From Streptomyces sp. NRRL B-1347 (GTDB lineage Bacteria; Actinomycetota; Actinomycetes; Streptomycetales; Streptomycetaceae), in the NCBI RefSeq assembly GCF_000720325.1, contig NZ_JOJM01000018.1, forward strand, positions 1 through 64,000: DNA of 64,000 nucleotides. Direction: 5' to 3'. Shown in pieces: positions 24,877-31,851 of the stretch; positions within the stretch are counted from its first letter, which is position 1, and the number at the start of each line of letters is the position of its first letter. The notes beneath the pieces were generated by a model. The model worked only from the letters and a program-made list of their open reading frames with translations. It ran no database searches and was not told the DNA's origin. The translations under genes were made by a program, and so were the position numbers.

Positions 24877-25971
24877 TCAGCCGCCCGCCGCCCGCGTTGC
24901 GGTGGGCGGCGGGCCCAGGAGGTCGCCGTACAGCCCGCAGAGCGTGGACGCCGCGTCCTCCAGGCCGTGGCAGCGCACGAGCCCCGGCACCGCTCGGCCC
25001 GCCCAGCCGGGGCCCGCGGTGAGGACCGCCGGGCTCCGCCGGGCCCCCTTCACGCCCCACTCCATGGCGGTGAGGTGCTGGGCGAGCGGGACGCTGGCCG
25101 TGGAACGCGCCTGGGACCACAGCACCACGGCCACCGGGCCGACGCGGCGCACCGACGCGAGCAGCGCCTCCACGGGAACGGCGGCGCCCAGCATGCGCGT
25201 GGGCACGCCCCGTTCCCCCAGCGCGGCGTGGAGCGCCTCCAGCGGCAGGGTGTGCTGCTCGTCCGGCACACAGGCCAGCAGCACGGGGGCGGCGTCGACG
25301 GCGGGGCGGGCCGGGACGAGCAGCGGGGCGCTGCGCAGCGTGGTCGAGATGTGCCACGACAGCAGGTGCTCGACCTCTACGTAACGGTCCCCGGACGACG
25401 CCCACTTCCGGCCCACGGCCCGCAGGGTCGGCACCATCACCTCGTCCCAGGTGACCGTCAGACCGTGGGCCCTGACCAGGGCGTTGAGCCGATTCTGCAC
25501 CTCGGGCGCGTCGAGGCGCACCGCCGCGCGGGCCAGGCCTCTGGACTCCTGCCGCACGTTCCCGAGCGGAAGGCCGCCTCCGGCACGGCTACCCTCCGCG
25601 CGGTCGCCTCCGGCACGGTTACCCCCGGCACGGTCGCCCCCGGCACGGTCGACGCGTACGGGGACCGGTGCGGCCGACACTCCCGTCACCGTGCCTTCGG
25701 CCGGGCCGCGGCCGCGTTGCTTGGCGAGGCGGGCGGCCTCCGCCGGTGGCACACCCGTGGCGGTGAGCCTGCACATGGCCTCGACCATGGCGACGTCGTT
25801 CCGGCTCCATCTGCGGTGCCGGCCGTCCGCGCGCACGGCAGGGCCCAGGCCGTAGCGCCGGTCCCAGGACCGCAGCGTGGTCGGCGAGACGCCCAGGCGC
25901 CGCGCGAGCGCGCCGGTCGTCACGGCGACGCCGTCGGGCCCGTCCGGTTCCTCCTGCTGGTTGTCGACCAC
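24877..25971 (-). CDS. litR: LitR/CarH-type MerR regulator with cobalamin-binding domain
   Basis: A 364-residue regulator. Residues about 15-85 form a MerR winged helix (VTTGALARRLGVSPTTLRSWDRRYGL, RWSRNDVAMVEAM). A low-complexity DRAGG-repeat linker follows (about 105-130). The C-terminal half is B12-binding: a four-helix cap with W-x10-EH (KWASSGDRYVEVEHLLSWH), close to the W-x9-EH motif of CarH/LitR, and DEQHTLPLEAL, where the His matches the lower axial ligand of the E-x-H-x2-G motif. Such proteins are adenosylcobalamin photoreceptors that repress in the dark. The start is uncertain; GTG 25971 is chosen. It is divergent from a LitS-like sigma gene. Confidence 0.88.
   Translation of the reverse strand: MVDNQQEEPDGPDGVAVTTGALARRLGVSPTTLRSWDRRYGLGPAVRADGRHRRWSRNDVAMVEAMCRLTATGVPPAEAARLAKQRGRGPAEGTVTGVSAAPVPVRVDRAGGDRAGGNRAGGDRAEGSRAGGGLPLGNVRQESRGLARAAVRLDAPEVQNRLNALVRAHGLTVTWDEVMVPTLRAVGRKWASSGDRYVEVEHLLSWHISTTLRSAPLLVPARPAVDAAPVLLACVPDEQHTLPLEALHAALGERGVPTRMLGAAVPVEALLASVRRVGPVAVVLWSQARSTASVPLAQHLTAMEWGVKGARRSPAVLTAGPGWAGRAVPGLVRCHGLEDAASTLCGLYGDLLGPPPTATRAAGG
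25570..25655 (-). repeat. Short in-frame tandem repeats in the litR linker
   Basis: About five copies of a 15-bp unit related to CGGCACGGTCGCCCC encode the repeating pentapeptide DRAGG (variants NRAGG, DRAEG, SRAGG) between the DNA-binding and cobalamin domains of the regulator. The copies are nearly identical at DNA level, indicating recent slippage-type expansion. Confidence 0.85.
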
Positions 25972-25982
25972 GCCGTCACCAT

Positions 25983-26001
25983 ACGACGCAGAAACGACGC
26001 A
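25983..26001. promoter_or_regulatory. Two octamers with 11-bp period in the litR/litS spacer
   Basis: ACGACGCA occurs at 25983-25990 and again at 25994-26001, exactly one 11-bp step apart, 12 bp outside the chosen regulator start. CarH-type proteins bind tandem 11-bp direct repeats, each contacted by one DNA-binding domain, so this is a good operator candidate for autoregulation and control of the divergent sigma gene. Confidence 0.5.
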
Positions 26002-26138
26002 TGTTGCTCGGCCGAATGCGGCCTGCGGACGATGGGAGCCCGGTCGCACCCCTCCCGAGGTGGACCCCGCGCCCCGGTCGGCCGAGCGGCCCGACCGCGC
26101 GCCGCGCAGCCGCAGTCCCCTGCTCAAGGAGCCGCAGC

Positions 26139-26885
26139 ATGCCCTCCCCCCACACCGCCCGGCGAACCCCCGACGTCCGTGGTCCGCGCGGGACCGAACC
26201 GTCACCGCCGCGCCCACGGCGTTCGGGCCCGGAGCAGGCCGAGGGGCCGCTGAGCGACGAGGACATCGCCCGGGGCTTCGTGTCCGGCAGTCAGGACAGC
26301 CTCGCCGCCGCCTTCCGCCGCTGGGGGCCCCTGGTCCACGCGCGGGGGCGGCGCGCACTCGGTGACGCGCGCGAGGCCGAGGACGTCACGCAGCAGGTGT
26401 TCCTCGCCGCCTGGCGGGCGCGCGCCGGCTACACGGTCGGCAGGGGCACGTTCCCCGGCTGGCTCGTCGGCATCACCCGCCACAAGATCGCCGACGCTCT
26501 CGCGGCCCGCGCGCGCCGGGCGGACCTCGTCGCCCGCGCGGCCACGGTGCCGTCCGCACGCGAGGACCGGCGTGACGACCATCCGGAGGCCGTGCTCGAC
26601 CGCGTGATGATCGGCTACGAGGTGAGCCGTCTGTCACCCGCGCAACGGCGCGTCCTCAGGCTCGCCTTCTACGACGACCTCACCCAGCCGCAGATCGCCG
26701 TGGTCACGGGCTGGCCGCTCGGGACGGTGAAGAGCCACGCGCGCCGGGGCCTCGAGCAACTGCGCCGCCAACTGCGGGAGAGCGGTGCCGTGGAGGTGAC
26801 GGGGGACATCGCGGGTCGCCCACGGGCGGCAGCGACCGCACCACCGACGCGCGAACGACGCAACCCCTCACCCAGCAGTACGTAG
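26139..26885 (+). CDS. litS: LitS-like ECF sigma factor
   Basis: A 248-residue ECF sigma factor. ATG 26139 is preceded by AAGGAG at 8 nt. The N-terminal 40 residues are Pro/Arg-rich. Region 2 reads DSLAAAFRRWGPLVHARGRRALGDAREAEDVTQQVFLAAWRAR, containing the RRWGPLVH and DVTQQVF features I associate with LitS-type factors. Region 4 is LSPAQRRVLRLAFYDDLTQPQIAVVTGWPLGTVKSHARRGLEQL. In Streptomyces LitS directs light-induced carotenoid genes and is itself induced when LitR releases DNA. Here it is divergent from the LitR-type gene. No carotenoid genes are visible in the window. Confidence 0.85.
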   Translation: MPSPHTARRTPDVRGPRGTEPSPPRPRRSGPEQAEGPLSDEDIARGFVSGSQDSLAAAFRRWGPLVHARGRRALGDAREAEDVTQQVFLAAWRARAGYTVGRGTFPGWLVGITRHKIADALAARARRADLVARAATVPSAREDRRDDHPEAVLDRVMIGYEVSRLSPAQRRVLRLAFYDDLTQPQIAVVTGWPLGTVKSHARRGLEQLRRQLRESGAVEVTGDIAGRPRAAATAPPTRERRNPSPSST

Positions 26886-26905
26886 TTGCCCCAGCAGTAC
26901 GTAGT
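26871..26905 (+). repeat. 16-bp direct repeat across the sigma gene stop
   Basis: CCCAGCAGTACGTAGT occurs at 26871-26886 and 26890-26905. The first copy contains the TAG stop codon of the sigma gene and the second repeats the same stop context just downstream. Confidence 0.9.
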
Positions 26906-26975
26906 CGGCCGCCGCCCCGAACCCGACGCGCTGGTGGTGTTCCACGACGCGAGGAAGCGCGACGCCGCGCGGGAA

Positions 26976-27002
26976 GGGGGCCGGACTCGGAGCCCGGCCC
27001 CC
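26976..27002. terminator. Bidirectional stem-loop
   Basis: A perfect 9-bp inverted repeat (GGGGGCCGG at 26976-26984, complement at 26994-27002) with a 9-nt loop lies between the sigma gene and the convergent secreted-protein gene. Confidence 0.82.
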
Positions 27003-27007
27003 ACTGC

Positions 27008-27622
27008 TCAGTGCAGCTTGTTCACGGCCGTGCGCGTGGTGCCCTTGAAGGCGTCCACGGGCGGGTCGCCCCAGTTGCTCTCCCACGTCACGACGGTGAC
27101 GGTACGGGCGTCACGGCCCACCGAGATCAGCTGGTTCTGATAGCCCCAGCCGCCCTCGAAGCCGACGCCGTACGCATGGGCGCCCTCCTCCACGTCGAGA
27201 GTGCCGTGGTCCCAGAACGTCACGGGCCGGTTCGGATTCTCCTGCTCCATGCGCTGCTTGCAGCCCCGGACCTCGGACTCGAACCGCGCGGCCGTCTCCA
27301 CGGCCTCCGCCTCCGTCGGCAACGTCACCGCGAGCTGCGCCGCCCCCGCGGTCTCCGGCGTGGAGTACGTCGCGTACCAGACGTCGGTCTCCGGGAGCGC
27401 CGACGTCACGCACAGCGGCCAGAACGGCCCGTCCGTGGGGAAGCTCGAGAAGTACCAGTCCGAGAAGGGGTCCGGGGGCAGATCCGAGGGATCGATGAAG
27501 CCCGGCATGTCGGCCGCGGCTCCCCGGTCCGCCGCCGACGCGGGCGTCGTGCCCAGCACCGCCGCCACGAGGACGGCACCCCCGATCGCGGCCCGTCTGG
27601 CCGTGCGTCGTCCCTTGTTCAT
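27008..27622 (-). CDS. Secreted protein of unknown function
   Basis: A 204-residue exported protein. The start at ATG 27622 begins MNKGRRTARRAAIGGAVLVAAVL, a signal peptide probably cleaved after ASA near residue 30. The mature part is acidic and aromatic-rich. It opens with Pro/Asp/Phe segments (FIDPSDLPPDPFSDWYFSSF), contains two Cys (PLCVTSAL and VRGCKQRM) that may pair, a helix AEAVETAARFESEVRGCK, and C-terminal strands (HAYGVGFEGGWGYQNQLISVG, TVTVVTWESNWG). The pattern resembles small actinobacterial extracellular proteins with a sensor- or PASTA-like alpha-beta fold, but I do not recognise the family. It is monocistronic. Confidence 0.78.
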   Translation of the reverse strand: MNKGRRTARRAAIGGAVLVAAVLGTTPASAADRGAAADMPGFIDPSDLPPDPFSDWYFSSFPTDGPFWPLCVTSALPETDVWYATYSTPETAGAAQLAVTLPTEAEAVETAARFESEVRGCKQRMEQENPNRPVTFWDHGTLDVEEGAHAYGVGFEGGWGYQNQLISVGRDARTVTVVTWESNWGDPPVDAFKGTTRTAVNKLH

Positions 27623-28034
27623 TGAAGACCCCCCTGTCCGCGGACGCGGCACCCGCCCCTCGGGCACCGCTCGTGCCCTGAGCATGTGCAGCCACACCCG
27701 TCCCTCCGCGTCAGGACCCCGAATCGGCTGGAAACATGTGCAAGGTGAGCCGATTCCGCCCGCACGGACCGGCTGCTCACCCCCCTGCCCGTGGCGTCGC
27801 TCGCCGTACCGGGGGCACGCTGCGTTCACACCGGGCCCGGCGCCCGAGGGCGCCGGGCTCCGGCGGGCCGAGCCCGCTGAAAAGCCCAGGTGGTGCGAGA
27901 ACGACCTGCTCGATGACTCCGACGTACCCGGTTCGCCGAGCGTGTTCCTAATCGGCTACGCCGATGCCGTCGCGAAGCGAGAAAAGATCTTCTTTCGTCG
28001 CATGCATACCCCAAGCATTGGCCAAGGCATTGGT

Positions 28035-28060
28035 CGTTAACCCGACATTCGCCGTTAACC
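28035..28060. promoter_or_regulatory. Direct CGTTAACC octamers, 18-bp period
   Basis: CGTTAACC occurs at 28035-28042 and 28053-28060. Each contains the palindrome GTTAAC, rare in this GC-rich DNA, and an A/G-rich segment (GGAGAGAATT) follows. A candidate operator or promoter element of the NRPS cluster. Confidence 0.35.
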
Positions 28061-28446
28061 GGAGAGAATTCCGCGGACCTGGAGAAGGAAAGTGGTTTCT
28101 GCTGGAAGCGTGCGCCCGCGCACAATGCGTGACCGTGCGCCCCTGTGCGCCCCCTATGGAATTCGGCCACGAAGATGTCTAGACCGGAGGGGGCCTCCTG
28201 CGGTCGGACATCCCCGATCGGTCCATGTCGTGGGACGGAGCCGAAGTGGGCGGCGAGGGTACGAATTCGGTCACCCTCTTCCATGGCGGCAGTCGTTCAT
28301 GGCCGGAGATCAGTGACCGTGCCTGGTGGGAGCGGTTGCTGGCCGGATGCGGGCGGGCGGAAGGGGGCGATTTCTATGGTTGGGTGTTTGGCCAAGGGGC
28401 GGCGGGGCACACGCGTGGCGGCGGTCCGCATCGGATTGTTGAGGAG

Positions 28447-28462
28447 CGAACAAGACCGTTCG
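28447..28462. promoter_or_regulatory. Palindrome CGAAC-n6-GTTCG
   Basis: A 16-bp element with perfect 5-bp arms lies about 630 bp upstream of the P450 gene. GTTC/GAAC half-sites are used by StrR-type pathway activators, though with a longer spacer, so assignment to that family is speculative. Confidence 0.3.
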
Positions 28463-29093
28463 AAAGCTACTCGGCGGTTACGCAAAACAGACGGCGGAAG
28501 CACCCTCCGTTCAACTTCTGGGGGTTGCTATCGAGTGACCCACCGTGAAGACTGTGGCGAGGGTGCTCTGAATATGCGTGGTGCAAAGCGCAGGACCGCA
28601 TCCATGGGATGTGCGTACGTTGTCGTCCGCAGCTGGGAGTCCCGCCTTCGCGGGTCCGCGCCACCTATTCGCACGAGCATGGGGAAATCTCGCGCACAGC
28701 CGCGAGGATCGTTTCACTGGGGGATGAGTGATGTCGGCTTGGTTCGCACAACAGGTGCCGCCCTTCGCCCAAGGGCGGACGGAAAGCCGAAGTGCGATGG
28801 GGCGGACGTGTTGAGCCAGGCCAAGCGGCCCCGGTGACGGCGGATGGCAGGCGTGCGGGTCGGTGAGGACACCGCCCGTCGCTAGGGCCTGCCCGCCCAC
28901 CGTGACGGACGCTCCATCGGCCTGCCCACACGCCGCGTCCACCCCGCGGGGCCCCGCGGCCCACGCGTGGACACGCGACCCGTGCGGGACACAGGACGGT
29001 CCCGCCCCGCGTGCCGGAGACGACTCAGCCAGAGCGACCGCCCCACCCCCTGCTTTCGTCGTGCCCGCGCATCCCCCCACCCAAGGGAGAGAA

Positions 29094-30314
29094 GTGACCA
29101 GCAATTCGACCAACAGCACATCGGCACAGGACCACTTACTGTTCGACACGCTGACCGAACAGTGGCGGTCCCTGCGTGAGACCGGCCCCGTGCGCCACGA
29201 CGAGGCGCAGGGGGTGTGGCACGTCGTAAACCACGAAGGGGTTGCCGCCGTGCTCGCCGACCCGGCGACGTACTCCTCGGACATGACCCCGATCGCCCCC
29301 TCCCAGGAGGACTTCGAAGCCTTCAGGCAGGGCAACTTCGTCGGCATGGACCCGCCCGAGCACCGCAAGTTCCGCACCCTGGTGAGCCAGGCGTTCACCC
29401 CGCGCGTGGTGCACGGGCTCGAACCGCGCATCGAGGCCATCTGCGCCCGCCTCCTCGACGCCGCGGCCGACCGCGACCGGATCGACATGGTCGACGCGCT
29501 CGCCTACCCGCTGCCCATCATCGTGATCGCCGAACTCCTCGGCATCCCCACCGAGGACCACCCGCTGTTCCAGGAGTGGGCCGCCACCCTCTTCGGCGGC
29601 GACCAGCTCGGCGAGTCGCCCGACATGGCCGACCTGGAGCGCGCCCTCGAAGCCATCGCGCCGACCGTCCGCGAGATGAACGGCTACGTCCTGGACCACA
29701 TCCGCCGCCGCCGCGCCGTGCCCGGCGACGACCTCATCAGCAAGCTCATCGCCGCCGAGGTGGACGGCGTCCGCCTGGAGGACCAGGAGATGGTCGGGTT
29801 CGTGGCCCTGCTCCTGGTGGCCGGACACATCACCACCACCGCCCTCCTGGGCAACGCCCTGGTGGCCTTCGACCGCAACCCCGGCACGCTCACCGCCCTG
29901 CGCGCCGACCCCGGACGGCTGCCCGACGCCATCGAGGAAGTGCTGCGCTGGCTGCCGCCCTTCCCCGAACTGGGCCGCCGCGTCACCCGGCCCGTGGTCC
30001 TCGGCGGCCACGAACTGCCCACCAACACCCTGGTGATGGCCCACCTGGGCGCCGCCAACCGCGACCCCGACCGCTTCACCAAGCCGGACGTCCTCGACGT
30101 GACCCGCAGCCCCAATCCCCATCTGACCTTCGGCCACGGCATCCACTTCTGCTTCGGCGCGCCCCTCGCCCGCCTGGAGGCCCGCATCGCCCTGCGGATG
30201 CTGCTCGACCGCTTCCGCGACCTCTCCGTCTCCACCTACGACGACGTCACGTACCAGAACCCGGCCGTCCTGGTCGGCGTCCGCCACCTGCCGGTCGACG
30301 TCGTCAGACCGTAA
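29094..30314 (+). CDS. Cytochrome P450 of the NRPS cluster
   Basis: A 406-residue bacterial P450. The GTG start at 29094 follows AAGGGAGAGA. Heme-site motif FGHGIHFCFGAPLARLEARIAL carries the Cys ligand, and the K-helix ExxR is in AIEEVLRWLPPFPELGRR. The I-helix reads LLLVAGHITTTALLGN: the conserved Thr is present, but the acidic residue usually before it (AGHETT) is Ile. A TTA codon encodes Leu15. P450s in this position usually hydroxylate a carrier-bound amino acid or the released peptide. It lies 85 bp upstream of the serine hydrolase gene and heads the visible operon. Confidence 0.92.
   Translation: MTSNSTNSTSAQDHLLFDTLTEQWRSLRETGPVRHDEAQGVWHVVNHEGVAAVLADPATYSSDMTPIAPSQEDFEAFRQGNFVGMDPPEHRKFRTLVSQAFTPRVVHGLEPRIEAICARLLDAAADRDRIDMVDALAYPLPIIVIAELLGIPTEDHPLFQEWAATLFGGDQLGESPDMADLERALEAIAPTVREMNGYVLDHIRRRRAVPGDDLISKLIAAEVDGVRLEDQEMVGFVALLLVAGHITTTALLGNALVAFDRNPGTLTALRADPGRLPDAIEEVLRWLPPFPELGRRVTRPVVLGGHELPTNTLVMAHLGAANRDPDRFTKPDVLDVTRSPNPHLTFGHGIHFCFGAPLARLEARIALRMLLDRFRDLSVSTYDDVTYQNPAVLVGVRHLPVDVVRP
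29136..29138 (+). other. TTA codon in the P450 gene
   Basis: In-frame TTA at codon 15 of the P450. TTA is very rare in streptomycete genes and is read by the developmentally regulated bldA leucyl-tRNA. Confidence 0.9.
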
Positions 30315-30399
30315 GCCCCGCGCCCCCACGTCCGGCCCGGAGCCCGCCGGTCGGCGCGCCACCCGCCCTGAGCCACTGTTTAACGGGAGCCACTTCGTC

Positions 30400-31749
30400 A
30401 TGCCGTACACCACCGCCGCCACGATCGTCGAGCGGTCGCCGTCCCGCTTACGCGAAGTCCTGCAGGACCGCCTCGACGTGCTCGCGCGCACCCACCGGGT
30501 CCCCGGTGCCCACCTGACCGTGGACACCGGCACCGACGTGGTCAGCGTGCACACCGGCACCGCCGACGCCACCACCGGCACTCCGTTCACCGCGGACACG
30601 GCCGTGCCCCTGGGATCCGTCACCAAGGTCTACACCGCCGCCGTCGTGATGCTCCTCGCCGACGACGGCGACCTGGAACTCGACGACCCCGCGAGCTCCT
30701 TGCTGCCCGAGCTGCGCGTGTTACCTGAGGTATCGATTCGGCACCTGCTCAGCCACACCGCGGGACTGCCCACCGGACCCGACTCGGACGCCGCCGCGGG
30801 CACGACCGTCTCGCGCTATCTGGCGGGCGTCTGCGCCCCCCAGGACGCGCTGTTCGCCCCCGGCACCGGATTCTCGTACTCCAACGCCGGATACGTCGCC
30901 GCCGGACGGCTGATCGAATCCGTCACCGGCATGACCTGGAAGGAGGCCGTCCGCGCCCTGCTCCTGGAGCCGCTCGGCACCACGGCCGCCCACCTGGGCG
31001 AGGACTCCGGGGCCCGCACCACCGCCGTCGGCCACGCCCTGAACACCGCGACCGGACAACTGCGCCCGGCCCGGCAGAACCTCGCCCCCGTCGAAGCACC
31101 CGCGGGCGCCCTGCTGGCCAGCGCCCAGGACCTGGCGGCCCTCGGGAGATCCCTGATAGGCAGGTCCGCCGTGCTGCCGCCCGCCGTGGCGGCGCTCATG
31201 CGGACCCCCGTACCCGGCGCCGACCCCGGAGTCCTCGCGGACGCCTGGGGCCTGGGCGTCGCACTGTTCGAGGAGGACGGCCGCCGGTGGTGCGGCCACG
31301 ACGGGAACGCCCAGGGCACCTCCTGCCACCTGCGGGCCGAGCCCGACAGCGGCGTGGTCGTCGCCTTCACCGGCAACGCCGGTGGCGCCACCGCCCTGTG
31401 GCACGACCTCGCCGACGACCTCACCCGGCTCACCGGCGTGCGCGTGCCGACCGCTCCGGCACCCGCGCAACGGGGCGAACCCATAGCCCTGCCCGAGTGC
31501 GTCGGCACCTACCGCAACGGCGCACTCGAATACCGCATCACCCTCGACGTCGACGGCTCCCCAGCGCTGTCCGTGGACGGCGACCTTCCGCTGCCCCTCG
31601 TCTGCTACGCCGACCTGACGTGCGACCTGGTCGATCCGGCCACCGGCCGCCGCGAGCCCGGCGGACGCTTCCACCGCGACGCCGCCACCGGCACCGTCGA
31701 CCGCGTGCAGATCTCGGGCCGCACCGCCCGCCGCACCAGCACCTCCTGA
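30400..31749 (+). CDS. Penicillin-binding-protein-type thioesterase-like serine hydrolase (SurE-like)
   Basis: A 449-residue protein with the serine beta-lactamase/PBP fold and no signal peptide: S73-V-T-K76 (SxxK), Y160-S-N162 (YxN) and H300-D-G302 in the place of KTG. Residues about 350-449 form a separate C-terminal beta-rich domain, compatible with the lipocalin-like domain of SurE-type enzymes. The length, cytoplasmic location and position between a P450 and NRPS genes fit the trans-acting PBP-type thioesterases (SurE, MppK) that release and cyclise peptides whose last residue is D-configured. A TTA codon encodes Leu108. The alternative is a self-resistance or DD-peptidase-like enzyme, but the lack of export argues against it. 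Confidence 0.85.
   Translation: MPYTTAATIVERSPSRLREVLQDRLDVLARTHRVPGAHLTVDTGTDVVSVHTGTADATTGTPFTADTAVPLGSVTKVYTAAVVMLLADDGDLELDDPASSLLPELRVLPEVSIRHLLSHTAGLPTGPDSDAAAGTTVSRYLAGVCAPQDALFAPGTGFSYSNAGYVAAGRLIESVTGMTWKEAVRALLLEPLGTTAAHLGEDSGARTTAVGHALNTATGQLRPARQNLAPVEAPAGALLASAQDLAALGRSLIGRSAVLPPAVAALMRTPVPGADPGVLADAWGLGVALFEEDGRRWCGHDGNAQGTSCHLRAEPDSGVVVAFTGNAGGATALWHDLADDLTRLTGVRVPTAPAPAQRGEPIALPECVGTYRNGALEYRITLDVDGSPALSVDGDLPLPLVCYADLTCDLVDPATGRREPGGRFHRDAATGTVDRVQISGRTARRTSTS
30721..30723 (+). other. TTA codon in the SurE-like gene
   Basis: In-frame TTA at codon 108. It is the second TTA in consecutive genes of the operon, implying bldA-dependent translation. Confidence 0.9.
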
Positions 31750-31851
31750 GCACACCCAGCTCCGGCGTGAGCACGCCCCGGCCCTGCCCTGCCGGGAAGT
31801 TCCCGTGCCCGCGCGCACCCGCACCGTCCCCGCGCCGAAGGACATCCCCCC

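Larger units (their letters stand above)
27623..29093. other. 1.47-kb region without a convincing gene, upstream of the NRPS cluster
   Basis: No frame here shows a plausible protein. The open frames are Arg/Gly/Ser-rich and lack any domain, and GC content falls visibly between about 27,940 and 28,760. The stretch contains two CGTTAACC octamers 18 bp apart, a CGAAC/GTTCG palindrome and AT-rich segments. It probably holds the promoter and long leader of the biosynthetic operon, perhaps with the remains of a decayed gene. Confidence 0.6.

Noticed and set aside
28145..28837. Plus-strand frame of about 230 codons before the P450 gene
   Set aside because: The composition is Arg/Ser/Gly-rich with no recognisable motif or good ribosome site, and the codon bias is unlike its neighbours.
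27623..29093. A CRISPR array or tRNA in the low-GC stretch
   Set aside because: No regularly spaced repeats longer than 8 bp and no cloverleaf-like sequence were seen.
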